Assembly (NCBI RefSeq): GCF_022549225.1
Contig: NZ_JAKZFD010000004.1
Coordinates: 62,001-126,000, forward strand
Direction of reading: 5' to 3'
DNA from: Pelomonas sp. CA6
GTDB taxonomy: Bacteria > Pseudomonadota > Gammaproteobacteria > Burkholderiales > Burkholderiaceae_C
Length of the DNA: 64,000 nt
Shown here: positions 40,093-50,101 of the stretch, one piece after another
Layout: every line of letters begins with the position of its first letter
Numbering within the stretch: the stretch's first letter is position 1
Made by a program: the position numbers and the translations under genes
Notes under the pieces: model-generated
Seen by the model: only the letters and a program-made list of their open reading frames with translations
Database searches by the model: none
Told to the model about the DNA's origin: nothing

Positions 40093-40162
40093 GGCGCGCG
40101 GGGCTGGCTCGGGCCGCCATGTCCTCGGTCACCCGCGCCGCGCGCCGGCATACTGCCCGGCC

Positions 40163-41005
40163 ATGAGCGCTTTTCGATTCGCCGTCGCCGCCACCCTCGC
40201 GCCGTCGCAGCTGCATGCCGCCTTCCGCGCGGCCTTTGCCGATTACCTGATCGGGCCCTTCACGCTGGACCTGGCGCAGTGGCCGGTCTTCCTGGGCCGC
40301 CAGGGCGTGGACCTGGCGCTCAGCCGCGTGGCGCTGGACGCGAGGGGCCAGCCGCTGGCCTTTGCGTGGGTCGCGCCGCGCACCGGACGTTGGCGCCTGG
40401 CCACCATGGGTGCGCTTCCCGAGGCTCGCGGCAGCGGCGCGGCACCGGCCCTGTTGGACGACGTCATCGCCCGCGCCGCGGCCGCCGGCGCCGCCGCCGT
40501 GGAGCTGGAGGTCTTCGCGCAGAACGAGCGCGCGCTGCGGCTCTATGAGGGGCGGGGCTTCCAGACCCTGCATGCGCTGCACGGCTATCTGGCCGAAGCC
40601 GGCACGCTCACGGCCGGCCCGGCGCCCGACGGCGTCGACGCGGTGGACGCGGACGCGGCGCTGGACTGGCTGGAGCGGGCCGAGGCCCGCCTGGCCGGGC
40701 TGCCGCTGCAGGTCACGCGCGCTTCGCTGCGCCACGCCCAGGGCCTGCGGGCGCTGCGCCGCGGCGGCGCGCAACTGGCCTACACCCTGCCCGACGCGCA
40801 CAGCGTGGCGATCGCCAGCCTGATCGCGCCGCCCGGCTGCGAGGCCGATGCCCGCGCGCTGGTCCTGGCCCTGGCCGCCGACCATCCGCAGCGCAGCCTG
40901 CGCGTGCCGCAGTTGCAGCGCCTGGACCTCGGGGGTCAGGTCTTGCGCGACCTGGGCTTCGCGCCCCAGCCGCTGCACCAGTTGCTGATGCAGCGGCCGC
41001 TCTGA
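40163..41005 (+). CDS. GNAT-family N-acetyltransferase
   Basis: A 280-residue protein. The N-terminal half is a GNAT domain: LATMGALPEARGSGAAPALLD carries the acetyl-CoA loop (RGSGAA), then ELEVFAQNERALRLYEGRGF. The C-terminal 130 residues are less conserved and may be a second, degenerate GNAT fold. The ATG at 40163 fits the family N-terminus (FRFAVAATLAPSQLHAAFRA). It is a stand-alone gene between the ars operon and a peptidase. The substrate is unknown. Confidence 0.82.
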   Translation: MSAFRFAVAATLAPSQLHAAFRAAFADYLIGPFTLDLAQWPVFLGRQGVDLALSRVALDARGQPLAFAWVAPRTGRWRLATMGALPEARGSGAAPALLDDVIARAAAAGAAAVELEVFAQNERALRLYEGRGFQTLHALHGYLAEAGTLTAGPAPDGVDAVDADAALDWLERAEARLAGLPLQVTRASLRHAQGLRALRRGGAQLAYTLPDAHSVAIASLIAPPGCEADARALVLALAADHPQRSLRVPQLQRLDLGGQVLRDLGFAPQPLHQLLMQRPL

Positions 41006-41135
41006 GCACGCCCCCCACGGGGGCCTCATCCCCGCCTTCGTCCTTGTTCGGGGCCCGCCCTTTGCCACTTGTGGCGAGGCGTCGGTCGCAGTAAGGTGCG
41101 TCGCTTCGCCACCGTGCATTCCGAGAGCTGCCCGT

Positions 41136-43964
41136 ATGCGTGACATCCCCGCTCCCCAGCTGCGCCGCCGCGCCGTGATCCAGGCTGCGGCCCTGGCCCC
41201 CACCCTCGCGCTGAGCCTGCCGCAGGCCGTCCAGGCCGCCGCACAGGGCGCCGTCAGCACACAGGACGGCCGGCTGGCCGTGCGCCACGAGAAGCTGCGC
41301 CTGGCCAATGGCTTCGAGCTCATCCTGGTCGAAGACCACCGCCTGCCGCTGGTGGCCTTCAACCTGTGGGTCCACGCGGGCCCGCGCAACGAGGCCAAAG
41401 GCCAGACCGGCTTCGCCCACCTGTTCGAGCACCTGATGTTCGCCGGCACCAAGCACATCCCGCGCGGGCAGATGGACAAAATCGTCGATGCCGCCGGGGG
41501 CACCGATTCCAACGGCACGACCGACTTCGACCGCACCAACTACTTCTTCACCCTGCCGTCCAACCAGCTGGCGCTGGGCCTGTGGCTGAAGTCCGACATG
41601 CTGGGCTACATGATCGACGAGGTCGATTCGGTGGCACTGGCCAACCAGCAGGACGTGGTGCGCAACGAGCGCCGCCAGTCGGTGGAGAACCGCCCCTATG
41701 GCATCGTCGACGAGGCCGTGTTCCAGGCGCTCTTCCCCAAGGACCATCCCTATCACGCGCTGGTGATCGGCTCGCACGAGGACATCCAGTCCATCCGCCT
41801 GGCCGACGTGAAGGCCTTCGCGCGGCGCTACTACCGCCCCAACAATGCCACGCTGGTGCTGGCCGGCGACTTCGACCCGGCCGAGGCCAAGGCACTGGTC
41901 GAGAAATACTTCGGCCCGCTGAAGGCCGGCGACCCGGTGCCGCCGGTGCAGGTGGCCCAGCCGCGCATCACGCAGGAGAAGCGCCTGGTCGTGACCGACC
42001 GCATCGAGCTGCCGCGCCTGAACCTGGCCTGGCACACGCCGGCGGTTTTCCAGGCCGGCGACGCCGAGCTGGACATGGCCGCCCACATTCTGGGCGGCGG
42101 CAAGGCCAGCAGGCTCTACAAGACCCTGGTGTACGAGAAGCAGCTGGCGCAGTCGGTCGCGGTGCAGCAGTACTCGCAGTCGCTGGGCTCGGTGTTCAGC
42201 ATCGAAATCGTCGCCCGGCCCGGCAAGTCGCTGGACGAGATCGAGGCCCTGGTCGACGCCGAACTGGCCCGCCTGGCGCAGCAAGCACCCAGCGCCGAAG
42301 AGCTGCAGCGCGCCCGCACCACGGTCGAGACCGCGCTGCTGTCGCGCATGGAGAAGGTCGGCCAGCTCGCCGACCTGATGAACTACTACAACCAGCAGGC
42401 CGGCGATCCGGGCTATGTGGGCCAGGACCTGGCGCGCTACCAGGCCGTCACGCCGGAGCAGATCCGTGCCGCCGTCGCCGCCCAGCTGGGCAAGGACGCG
42501 CGCGTGGTCGTGCATGCGCTCAAGGGCGAACAGAAGCTGGCGCCCGAGGTGCCGACCCCGCCCATGCCCACCCGGGCCGGCAAGGGCGAGCGCGAGTCGC
42601 TCAACGCCGAAGCGCCGTGGCGCAAGACCCAGCCCAAGGCCGGCCGCGCGCCGACGCTGCGCCTGCCCGAAGGCGAGCGCTTCCAGCTCGCCAACGGCCT
42701 GACCGTGATCCACGTGGCGCGCCCGGGCCTGCCGCTGGTCAGCGCCAGCCTGGTGCTGCGCGCCGGCCAGACCGCCAATCCGCCCAAGCATCCCGGACTG
42801 GCCTCCTTCACGGCCGCCATGCTGCAGCAGGGCACGCGCACCCGCAGCGCGCAGCAGATCGCCGACGAGGCGGCGCTACTGGGCAGCAGCGTGGGCAGCG
42901 CGGCCGGCCGCGACGAGGCGCGCCTGGAGTTCAGCAGCCTCAAGACCCATTTCGGCAAGGGACTGGCACTGCTGGCCGACCTGGCACTGAACCCCGCCTT
43001 CGATGCCGCCGAGGTGGCCCGGCTGCAGGCCTCGCGCCTGGCTGCGCTGGCGCAGCAGCGCGAGCAGCCGGCGCAGCTGGCCGGCCTGATGGGCAACCGC
43101 GCCGTCTACGGCGCCGACCATGTGCTGGGCCAGAGCGCGCTGGGCGACGAGGCCTCGATCCGCGCGACCGACAGCGCGGCGCTGCGGAGCTTCTGGCAGG
43201 CCCACTACCGCCCCGACCAGGCCGCACTGGTCGTGGCCGGCGACCTCACGCGTGACGAACTCCAGCGCCTGGTCGAACCGCTGTTCGCCCCCTGGGTCCG
43301 GCCGGACACGCCGGCGCCGCAGCCCAGCAGCGCACCGCCGCAGCCCACGGCCGCCCGCCTGGTGCTGGTGGACAAGCCCGGCGCGCCGCAGACCGCGCTG
43401 GCCGTGGTCGCGCCCGGCCCGCAGGCCGGCGCGCCCGACGAGATCGCCCTGAAGGTGGGCAATGCCGCGATGGGCGGCCTGTTCACCTCGCGCATCAACC
43501 ACCAGCTGCGCGAGGTCAAGGGCTACACCTATGGCATCTACTCGGCCTTCGCGATGGACCGCGGCAGCGGCCAGTTCGGCATCCGCGGCAGCGTGCGCAC
43601 CGAGGTCACCGCCGCCGCGCTGAAGGACATGTTCCAGGAGATCCGCGGCATGCGCGCGGCGCCCATGGGCAAGTCCGAGCTGGAGCGCGTGCGCAATGCC
43701 CAGCTGCTGGCGCTGCCGGGGCTGTTCGACACCAACCGCGTCGTCGCCAGCAGCTACGCCACCGAATGGGCCCTGGGCAAGCCGCTGGACTCCATCGCCC
43801 GGCTGCCGGCGCGCTTTGCCGCGGTCAATGCCGCGCAGGCGCACCAGGCCCTGCTGCGCCATGTCGATCCGGCACGGCTGGTGGTGGTGGCCGTCGGCGA
43901 CAAGGCCAAGCTGCTGCCGCAGCTGAAGGACTTCCCGCGCGCGCCGGTGGAGGTGTGGGAGTAG
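41136..43964 (+). CDS. M16-family zinc metallopeptidase, two-domain form
   Basis: A 942-residue secreted peptidase of the pitrilysin family. The N-terminus (LRRRAVIQAAALAPTLAL) is an export signal, possibly Tat-type. The first half holds the inverted zinc motif HLFEH (His95, Glu98, His99) and the distal Glu in VVRNERRQSVENRPYG. The second half (from about residue 510, LANGLTVIHVARPGLPLVSA) repeats the fold but lacks HxxEH and is the non-catalytic partner. The fused form replaces the separate A and B subunits seen elsewhere. The peptide substrate is unknown. Confidence 0.92.
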   Translation: MRDIPAPQLRRRAVIQAAALAPTLALSLPQAVQAAAQGAVSTQDGRLAVRHEKLRLANGFELILVEDHRLPLVAFNLWVHAGPRNEAKGQTGFAHLFEHLMFAGTKHIPRGQMDKIVDAAGGTDSNGTTDFDRTNYFFTLPSNQLALGLWLKSDMLGYMIDEVDSVALANQQDVVRNERRQSVENRPYGIVDEAVFQALFPKDHPYHALVIGSHEDIQSIRLADVKAFARRYYRPNNATLVLAGDFDPAEAKALVEKYFGPLKAGDPVPPVQVAQPRITQEKRLVVTDRIELPRLNLAWHTPAVFQAGDAELDMAAHILGGGKASRLYKTLVYEKQLAQSVAVQQYSQSLGSVFSIEIVARPGKSLDEIEALVDAELARLAQQAPSAEELQRARTTVETALLSRMEKVGQLADLMNYYNQQAGDPGYVGQDLARYQAVTPEQIRAAVAAQLGKDARVVVHALKGEQKLAPEVPTPPMPTRAGKGERESLNAEAPWRKTQPKAGRAPTLRLPEGERFQLANGLTVIHVARPGLPLVSASLVLRAGQTANPPKHPGLASFTAAMLQQGTRTRSAQQIADEAALLGSSVGSAAGRDEARLEFSSLKTHFGKGLALLADLALNPAFDAAEVARLQASRLAALAQQREQPAQLAGLMGNRAVYGADHVLGQSALGDEASIRATDSAALRSFWQAHYRPDQAALVVAGDLTRDELQRLVEPLFAPWVRPDTPAPQPSSAPPQPTAARLVLVDKPGAPQTALAVVAPGPQAGAPDEIALKVGNAAMGGLFTSRINHQLREVKGYTYGIYSAFAMDRGSGQFGIRGSVRTEVTAAALKDMFQEIRGMRAAPMGKSELERVRNAQLLALPGLFDTNRVVASSYATEWALGKPLDSIARLPARFAAVNAAQAHQALLRHVDPARLVVVAVGDKAKLLPQLKDFPRAPVEVWE

Positions 43965-44036
43965 CGCTGGAGCGCTGAAGCGACACCGCCGGCCTGATCC
44001 CCGGGCCCGGCGCGCGCCATCGTTCAGAATGGCGGC

Positions 44037-45350
44037 ATGAGCACGTCTTCCCCCGACCAGACCCGCCCCGCCGTCGACCCCGAGCTGGGCGCGCTGATGC
44101 AGCGCATCGGCCGCCAGGCCCGCGCCGCATCCACGCTGATGGCCGCCGCGTCCACCGCCGCGAAGAACGCCGCGCTGCGGGCGCTGGCGCGCCGCCTGCG
44201 CGAGGCCGGCCCCGCGCTGGCCGCCGCCAACGAACGCGACCTGCGGGCCGCGGTGGCCGCCGGTCTGGAAGCGCCGCTGGTGGACCGTCTGCGCCTGACG
44301 CCCCAGGTCATCGCCACCGTCGCCGAGGGTTGCGAGCAGATCGCCGCGATGCCCGACCCCATCGGCGAGATCACCGGCGTCAAGCGCCGTCCCACCGGCA
44401 TCAGCGTGGGCCAGATGCGCGTGCCGCTGGGCGTGTTCGGCATGATTTACGAGAGTCGGCCCAACGTGACCATCGAGGCCGCGTCGCTCGCGATCAAGAG
44501 CGGCAACGCCTGCATCCTGCGCGGCGGCTCCGAGGCGCTGCACACCAACCTGGCGCTGGCCGCGCTGGTGGCCGACAGCCTGCGCGAGGCCGGCCTGCCC
44601 GACACCGCGGTGCAGCTCATCCCCACGACCGACCGCGCCGCGGTGGGCCTGCTGATCGCGATGCCGGAGCATGTCGACGTCATCATCCCGCGCGGCGGCA
44701 AGGGCCTGATCGAGCGCATCAGCCGCGAGGCCCGCGTGCCGGTGATCAAGCACCTGGACGGCAACTGCCACAGCTATGTCGACGAGCAGGTCGACCTCGA
44801 GCAGGCGCTGGCCGTGGTGGACAACGCCAAGACGCAGAAGTACAGCCCCTGCAACGCCACCGAATCGCTGCTGGTGCATGCGGCGCAGGCGGCCGCCTTC
44901 CTGCCGCGCATCGGCGCCGTCTTCGCCGCCAAGGGCGTGGAGATGCGCGCCTGCCCGCGCAGCCTGGCGCTGCTGGGTCCGCTGCCCGGCGCCCGGCTGC
45001 AGCCCGCCACCGAAGAGGACTGGTCCACCGAATACCTGGCGCCCGTCATCAGCATCAAGGTGGTGGACAGCCTGGACGAGGCCATCGCCCACATCAACCG
45101 CTACGGCTCGCACCACACCGACGCCATCCTGACCACCCACCATCCCCACGCCATGCGCTTCCTGCGCGAAGTCGACTCGGCCAGCGTGATGGTCAACGCC
45201 AGCACCCGCTTCGCCGACGGCTTCGAGTACGGCCTGGGCGCCGAGATCGGCATCAGCACCGACAAATTCCACGCCCGCGGTCCGGTCGGGCTGGAGGGGC
45301 TGACGTCGATGAAGTGGGTGGTGCTGGGGCAGGGGGAAGTTCGTCAATAA
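44037..45350 (+). CDS. proA: Gamma-glutamyl phosphate reductase
   Basis: A 437-residue NADPH-dependent enzyme for the second step of proline synthesis, giving glutamate-5-semialdehyde. It has the aldehyde-dehydrogenase-like fold: [20 protein letters not shown] (cofactor region, about residue 140), the catalytic Cys272 in [15 protein letters not shown], and the C-terminal [11 protein letters not shown]. The partner proB is not adjacent. A multi-hairpin repeat begins 4 bp after its TAA. Confidence 0.96.
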   Translation: MSTSSPDQTRPAVDPELGALMQRIGRQARAASTLMAAASTAAKNAALRALARRLREAGPALAAANERDLRAAVAAGLEAPLVDRLRLTPQVIATVAEGCEQIAAMPDPIGEITGVKRRPTGISVGQMRVPLGVFGMIYESRPNVTIEAASLAIKSGNACILRGGSEALHTNLALAALVADSLREAGLPDTAVQLIPTTDRAAVGLLIAMPEHVDVIIPRGGKGLIERISREARVPVIKHLDGNCHSYVDEQVDLEQALAVVDNAKTQKYSPCNATESLLVHAAQAAAFLPRIGAVFAAKGVEMRACPRSLALLGPLPGARLQPATEEDWSTEYLAPVISIKVVDSLDEAIAHINRYGSHHTDAILTTHHPHAMRFLREVDSASVMVNASTRFADGFEYGLGAEIGISTDKFHARGPVGLEGLTSMKWVVLGQGEVRQ

Positions 45351-45354
45351 GGTG

Positions 45355-45471
45355 GTGCCCCCGGCCCAGCGGGTGCGCTGGGCCGCCCCCCGAGGGGGCG
45401 GAGACGAAGGCAGGGCATGCCCCGCCTTCATCTCCCGATGGGCCGGCTTGGGGCGGCCCGGCACTCGGCCC
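45355..45471 (+). repeat. Multi-hairpin interspersed repeat, copy A
   Basis: About 117 bp, starting 4 bp after the proA stop. Hairpin 1 has arms GGCCCAGC (45363-45370) and GCTGGGCC (45377-45384). Next comes the CCCCCCGAGGGGGCGG core, then hairpin 3 with outer arms GAAGGC/GCCTTC, then conserved GGGCCGGCTTGGGGCGGCCC (hairpin 4) and CTCGGCCC. Two further copies lie at 63398 and 63528; the layout is identical but stems 1 and 3 differ in sequence while staying paired. Hairpin 1 may serve as the proA terminator. Confidence 0.85.
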
Positions 45472-45682
45472 GAAATACGCCGCAAACATCGTCGGGATCG
45501 CTGGCATGAGGCCCGGCGAGCGACTCAAGGCCTGAGCGTTGGCGTGGCCCGGGTGGTCGTCGGGCCACCTCTCGGTGCCCGGCGCAGGCCTCGGTCCAAT
45601 CGCATACAGGCCCTCTTCGTTGGTGACGCTCCTGCCGGGCCCCACGAAGAAAGTGCCCCGGCCGCCCGCGCCCCCAGCGGCT
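45472..45682. other. Intergenic stretch without recognised gene
   Basis: The rest of the proA-AraC gap. A short open frame on the minus strand looks coding-like in composition but runs into the repeat and has no start or similarity I can name. It may be the tail of a lost gene. Nothing else was seen. Confidence 0.3.
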
Positions 45683-46630
45683 TCAGCCCGCCAGCGGCAG
45701 GTGCAGCAACAACTCCCCCTGCTGCGCCGGCACATCCGGAAAGAGGGTCAGGCGTTGCAGCCAGGCGGGCCGGTCCACGAGTTCACAGCCGCTGGCGGGC
45801 AGCCAGTGGCCGTACATCCAGCGTAGGGCCCGCTCCAGCATCGCGTCCGGCCCGACCACGCGCAGCACCGCATGCGGGCCGCCGGGGATCACCGCGGCCT
45901 GCAGGCCCTGGGGATTGGGCTCGACCGCGCCGTCATAGGCCACCGCCAGCCCGAAGCGAAAGTCCTGCGGCGCCACGGCCTCGGGGTCGTCGTAGAGCAG
46001 GTTGTAGGTGGCGGCACGCTCGGGGCTGAGGCGCCGCTCGCGCCGCCAGGCGATGAAGTCGCCCAGCGACGCGGCCAGTTGCGCCGGCGGCCCACGATGC
46101 ACCCGCAAGGCCACGGGGATGTCAGGCAGGTGGACGCGCCGGACGGCGTCGATCTGGAAAAGGCTGTCGTTCATGGTGGCGTGCTCCGCATCGTTCAGTT
46201 GACGCTCCAAGGCCGCCCAGCCCGCGCAGGCGGCCAGCCGCAGCGGCTCGCGCCGCAGCGCCGACGGTGAGAGGCCCAGCTCGCGACGAACGGCACGCGC
46301 GAAGGCCTCGCCACTCTCGTACCCGCTGCCCAGCGCCACGTCCAGCACACGCAACCGAGGCCGGTGCAGCAGCTGCAGCACGGCACGCCGCAGCCGCGAG
46401 AGCTGCACATAGCGCGCCAGCGGCAGTCCGCACCAGGCGCTGAACTGGCGATGGAAGTGGCAGGGCGAGCTGTGCGCCAGCGCGGCCAGCGTGGCCAGCG
46501 AATGCGCCGCGTCGGGCCGCGCATCCACCTCGCGCAGGACCCGCGCCAGGCGCTCGCGCCAACGGGCGCGCGCGGCACGCTCGGGCGGCGCGCCTTCGGC
46601 GGCATGGGGGGCATTCATGCGGTCGTTCAT
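45683..46630 (-). CDS. AraC-family regulator with GyrI-like domain
   Basis: A 315-residue transcription factor. Residues about 20-125 hold two AraC helix-turn-helices (SLATLAALAHSSPCHFHRQF, then VLDVALGSGYESGEAFARAV). Residues about 155-315 form a GyrI/BmrR-like small-molecule-binding domain (RVHRGPPAQLAASLGDF, then PHAVLRVVGPDAMLERALRW). This Rob/SoxS-like layout is used by regulators responding to drugs or hydrophobic compounds. The ATG at 46630 (MNDRMNAPH) is likely; 46618 is an alternative. The targets are unknown. Confidence 0.9.
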   Translation of the reverse strand: MNDRMNAPHAAEGAPPERAARARWRERLARVLREVDARPDAAHSLATLAALAHSSPCHFHRQFSAWCGLPLARYVQLSRLRRAVLQLLHRPRLRVLDVALGSGYESGEAFARAVRRELGLSPSALRREPLRLAACAGWAALERQLNDAEHATMNDSLFQIDAVRRVHLPDIPVALRVHRGPPAQLAASLGDFIAWRRERRLSPERAATYNLLYDDPEAVAPQDFRFGLAVAYDGAVEPNPQGLQAAVIPGGPHAVLRVVGPDAMLERALRWMYGHWLPASGCELVDRPAWLQRLTLFPDVPAQQGELLLHLPLAG

Positions 46631-46684
46631 CGTGACGCCACTGTGCCCTGCGGCCACGCCGCCGGCCTGACCGGGCTTGCGCAA

Positions 46685-48244
46685 TCAGCGCCAGCCGCTC
46701 ATGACCGCGTCCTTGGGGCTGCTGACCGTGTAGTCGGCCTCGAAGCGCTGGGACTGGCGCGGCGCCAGCTGCAGCGACCACAGCTGCAGCCCCGGCTGTT
46801 CGCGCCAGTTCGCCTGCGAGGGCGTGGGCGAGAAGCGGCGCTGCAGCTTGATGTCGTCGTGCTGCGCCACCGGCGCGGCCTCCAGCACCTGCAGCGCGAT
46901 GGGCTTGTCGCGCAGGTTTTCCACCACCCAGGCGCGGCGCAGACGCTGCTCGCGGCGGCTGCCGACAAAGCCGGTGTCGGCGCCCTCGCGCTGCTCGGGC
47001 TCGACGCGGACGCGCAGCCGCTCGTCGACGCCAAAGAACAGGTCCTGCACCGCATCGCCACTGAACTGCAGCCGCGACTGCCCCACCAGGCTGCCGTCGC
47101 GATAGAGCTGCAGGGGGCCGGCCGGCCAGCTGCCCTCGGGCCGCGCCAGCTCGGCCACCAGGTAGGCGCGCGCATCGCGCTGCGGCAGCACGCGCGAGGC
47201 CAGCGTCACCGCCGGCTGCACGCGGCCCAGCGCCACCACCAGCGGCCGGCCATTGCCGCGCAGGCTCACGCGGCCGGCCAGCTCGTATTCGGTGGCGAAC
47301 TCGCCGACAAAGACCGCTGGCTCGAAGACGCGCGAGCCGGTCACTTCCACCTTGGCGAGCGCGGCGGCCGGCGCCGGTGCCGCGGCCATCGCGTAGGCGG
47401 GCGCCGCTTCGCTGCGCGGGTCGCGCAGGTCCAGGCGCCAGGGTGCCAGGGCGCCCGGCGACACCGCCTGGCGCGGCTGCACGGTGGACAGGCGCAGGCG
47501 AACCTCGGACCAGTCCTCGCCGCTGGACTGCGCGATCTCGGCCAGGCGCTCCAGCTGCAGCTGCGCCGCCGCGCTGTCCAGATGGGCGCGGTACTGCGGC
47601 TGCCAGCCGGCCTGGCGCACGCGGTAGCTCAGGCGCAGTTCGGTGCCCTGCGGGGCCGACAGGCGCAGCTGCACCACGCTGACCTGCCCCTCGGCGCGCT
47701 CACCCTCGTCGCGCAGCGCGCGCAGCTGGCGGTCCAGGTCCTCGATGCGCTGCTTCACGCCCTGCTGCCGGACCAGGGCTTCCTGCCCCTGGCGGCGCAC
47801 CGACTCCAGCAGCGCCGGCAGCCCCGCCACGGCGCCGCGCGGCTCGGTGCTGCTCCAGCCCTTCAGCGCGCCCAGTGCCAGGTCCAGTGCGCCCAGTTCG
47901 GCCTCGGCGGCGGCACGTTGCGCCTCCAGCTCGCGCAGGCGCGGATCGCGGCGCTGGCATTCGGGCAGCTGTTCGCGCGGCAGTTGCAGGATCTGCAGCT
48001 CGCCCAGGGCCACGCCGGGGCCGGCCTGGACCTGCAGCGAATCGCGCTCCAGATGCTCGGACAGGCAGGCAAAGCGCGCCTGCGCGGCGCCCGCTGGCAC
48101 GCGCTGCACGCGCTCCACCTGCGCGCCACCGGGGAACAGCAGCACCTGTTCGATGCGGCTGCCCGCGTCCTGCGACTGGGCCTGGAGCGGAATGCAGGCC
48201 AGCGCCAGCGCGGCCAGGATGCAGGGGCGGGAACTCAGGGTCAT
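46685..48244 (-). CDS. DUF4139 (MuiA-like) exported protein
   Basis: A 519-residue protein with a signal peptide (about residues 1-23, ending LQAQSQ). The N-terminal domain ([19 protein letters not shown]) is DUF4140-like, a coiled coil spans about 95-180, and the DUF4139 beta-rich domain begins near 190 ([20 protein letters not shown], then [11 protein letters not shown]). This is the layout of the mucoidy-inhibitor MuiA family, whose molecular function is unsettled. KVEVTGSRV near residue 300 copies a motif normally found at the N-terminus of TonB receptors; its meaning here is unclear. Divergent from queC. Confidence 0.85.
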   Translation of the reverse strand: MTLSSRPCILAALALACIPLQAQSQDAGSRIEQVLLFPGGAQVERVQRVPAGAAQARFACLSEHLERDSLQVQAGPGVALGELQILQLPREQLPECQRRDPRLRELEAQRAAAEAELGALDLALGALKGWSSTEPRGAVAGLPALLESVRRQGQEALVRQQGVKQRIEDLDRQLRALRDEGERAEGQVSVVQLRLSAPQGTELRLSYRVRQAGWQPQYRAHLDSAAAQLQLERLAEIAQSSGEDWSEVRLRLSTVQPRQAVSPGALAPWRLDLRDPRSEAAPAYAMAAAPAPAAALAKVEVTGSRVFEPAVFVGEFATEYELAGRVSLRGNGRPLVVALGRVQPAVTLASRVLPQRDARAYLVAELARPEGSWPAGPLQLYRDGSLVGQSRLQFSGDAVQDLFFGVDERLRVRVEPEQREGADTGFVGSRREQRLRRAWVVENLRDKPIALQVLEAAPVAQHDDIKLQRRFSPTPSQANWREQPGLQLWSLQLAPRQSQRFEADYTVSSPKDAVMSGWR

Positions 48245-48332
48245 CGCGGACTCTCCGGGATTGCAGGGAGGGGCAACGGTAGCATGCAGGCCCTGGCACA
48301 CTTGCGCCCTGACCTCGCCGCCCGCTCCGCCC

Positions 48333-49082
48333 ATGTCCGCCCCCACGACCACCGCCTCTCCCCACGCCGCCACGGCCCGCAAGGCCCTGGTGCTGTTTTC
48401 CGGCGGGCAGGATTCGACCGCCTGCCTGGCCTGGGCGCTGCAACGCTATGCCGAAGTCGAGACCCTGGGCTTCGACTACGGCCAGCGCCATCGCGTGGAG
48501 CTGGACTGCCGTGCCGAGGTGCGGCGCGAACTCGCCGCGCGCTTCCCCCAATGGGCGGCGCGCCTGGGCGAGGACCACCTGCTGGACCTCGCGCTGCTGG
48601 GCCAGATCTCCGACACCGCGCTGACCCAGGCGCGCGCGATCGAGCTTCAGGCCAACGGCCTGCCCAACACCTTCGTGCCCGGCCGCAACCTGCTGTTCCT
48701 GACTTTTGCCGCGACCCTGGCCTACCGGCGTGGCGCCTCGGTGCTGGTGGGCGGCATGTGCGAGACCGACTTCTCCGGCTATCCCGACTGCCGCGACAAC
48801 ACGCTGAAGGCGCTGCAGGTGGCGCTGAGCCTGGGGCTGGACACGCCCATGACGCTGGAAACGCCGCTGATGTTCCTGACCAAGGCGCAGACCTGGGCCC
48901 TCACCGAGCAGCTGGGCGGCGCCGCGCTGAACGCGCTGATTGAGGAACACACCCACACCTGCTACCTGGGCGAGCGCACCCTGCGCCACCCCTGGGGCTA
49001 TGGCTGCGGCAGCTGCCCCGCGTGCGAACTGCGCGCCCGCGGCCACGCCGAATACCTCGCCGCCCGCGCCCCCCACCCATGA
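48333..49082 (+). CDS. queC: 7-cyano-7-deazaguanine synthase
   Basis: A 249-residue ATP-dependent enzyme making preQ0 for queuosine. The PP-loop is [19 protein letters not shown] (near residue 20), followed by [26 protein letters not shown] and [16 protein letters not shown]. The zinc-binding Cys set is at the end: CYLGER... [14 protein letters not shown]. The ATG at 48333 gives a short non-conserved lead. Its stop overlaps the lemA-like start (ATGA). Other queuosine genes are not in the window, but folE, whose product feeds pterin and deazaguanine routes, is 1 kb away. Confidence 0.95.
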   Translation: MSAPTTTASPHAATARKALVLFSGGQDSTACLAWALQRYAEVETLGFDYGQRHRVELDCRAEVRRELAARFPQWAARLGEDHLLDLALLGQISDTALTQARAIELQANGLPNTFVPGRNLLFLTFAATLAYRRGASVLVGGMCETDFSGYPDCRDNTLKALQVALSLGLDTPMTLETPLMFLTKAQTWALTEQLGGAALNALIEEHTHTCYLGERTLRHPWGYGCGSCPACELRARGHAEYLAARAPHP

Positions 49083-49624
49083 CGCCATGGACCTGGTCCG
49101 CCTGGATCCTTGTCGCCCTGCTCGTGTTCTGGGGCATAGGCGCCTACAACCGTGTGATGGGCCTGCGCAACGCGATCGCCAAAGCCTATGCGCAGTTGGA
49201 CGAGGCCCTGGTGCAGCGCGCCGCGGCCTGCGAGAAGCTGCTCGCGCTGCTGCGCCCGCGCATGGCCAGCGAGCAGGCCACTTTCGACACGCTGGATTCG
49301 GCCCAGGCCGACGCACTGGCGGCGGCACGCGCGGCACGGCCGCGCCCCTATGCGGCCGACCCGGTGGCGCAGCTGGCCGTCGCAACCGCCGTGCATGCGG
49401 CGGCGGTGACGCGGCTGATGTCGCTGGTGGAACACCACCTGGAACTGGCCACCGACCCCGAGGTGGCGCCGCTGGTGGATGAGCTGAAGATGGTGGAGCG
49501 CCAGCGCGCCTTCTCGCGCCAGGTCTTCAACAAGGCGGTGGCGCAGTACAACGAGGCGGTGGGCCAGTTCCCCACCCGCGTGCTGACCAGCTTCTTCGGC
49601 TTCAGCGAGGCGCGCAGCCTGTGA
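49079..49624 (+). CDS. LemA-family membrane protein
   Basis: A 181-residue protein with one N-terminal membrane helix ([20 protein letters not shown]) and a long helical cytoplasmic or periplasmic part typical of LemA ([20 protein letters not shown], then [20 protein letters not shown]). The end, [16 protein letters not shown], is also characteristic. The LemA function is not well defined. The usual partner with a TPM domain is absent; instead it is translationally coupled to queC. Confidence 0.85.
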   Translation: MTPWTWSAWILVALLVFWGIGAYNRVMGLRNAIAKAYAQLDEALVQRAAACEKLLALLRPRMASEQATFDTLDSAQADALAAARAARPRPYAADPVAQLAVATAVHAAAVTRLMSLVEHHLELATDPEVAPLVDELKMVERQRAFSRQVFNKAVAQYNEAVGQFPTRVLTSFFGFSEARSL

Positions 49625-49648
49625 GGGCCGGCGCGGCGCGGCACACGC

Positions 49649-50071
49649 TCAACCGCACTCGATCGCGCCGGAGCTGAGCAGCTCCTCGAACAACGCGGTC
49701 AGCGCGCGCCCGCTCATCGCATAAGGGTCCAGGCGCTGGCTGCTGCTGTACTTCAGCACCAGCGCGGGATTGAGGCGCTGCAGATTGACCTGCCCCATGG
49801 TCCAGCCGGCGAAGCGGCGTTCCTGGATCTCGTCGTAGCTGAGCAGCACCAGATCCCCGTGGCGCTCGTCGCCCATGATGTATTTGTAGCGCGCGTTGAC
49901 GGCGTCGCGTCCGCCTTCCAGCACCTGGATGAACTGCCCTTCGCTGAAGCAGAGCAGGCCGGTAATGCCTTCGGCATGGTTGTGCTCCCGCGACTGGCGC
50001 AGGATGGCGGCCAGGTCGGCGGCGCCGAGGGCGCGCGTCGCGCGGCTGGCATAGACAAGGCGGACGAGCAT
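49649..50071 (-). CDS. BLUF-domain blue-light photoreceptor
   Basis: A 140-residue single-domain flavin photoreceptor. The photoactive residues sit at the same spacing as in AppA: Tyr7 (LVYAS), Asn31 (EHNHAEGITGLL), Gln49 (FIQVLEG), Trp90 and Met92 (GWTMG). FAD binding and the Tyr-Gln hydrogen-bond switch should therefore work. After the core, 45 residues form the usual capping helices. No output domain is fused, so it must act through a partner. It lies 30 bp downstream of folE on the same strand and may be co-transcribed with it. Confidence 0.92.
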   Translation of the reverse strand: MLVRLVYASRATRALGAADLAAILRQSREHNHAEGITGLLCFSEGQFIQVLEGGRDAVNARYKYIMGDERHGDLVLLSYDEIQERRFAGWTMGQVNLQRLNPALVLKYSSSQRLDPYAMSGRALTALFEELLSSGAIECG

Positions 50072-50101
50072 CAGGAACTCCTTGTGGGTGCAGGCCCGGG
50101 G

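Noticed and set aside
41009-41090. Partial copy of the multi-hairpin repeat after the GNAT gene
   Set aside because: It has a GCCCCC/GGGGGC hairpin and a CCCCGCCTTCG word similar to the repeat, but the order and the conserved GGGCCGGCTTGGGG block are missing.
45253-45735. Minus-strand open frame of 160 codons between proA and the AraC gene
   Set aside because: It crosses the proA end and the hairpin repeat and has no start context. The middle part may be a remnant but cannot be supported as a gene.
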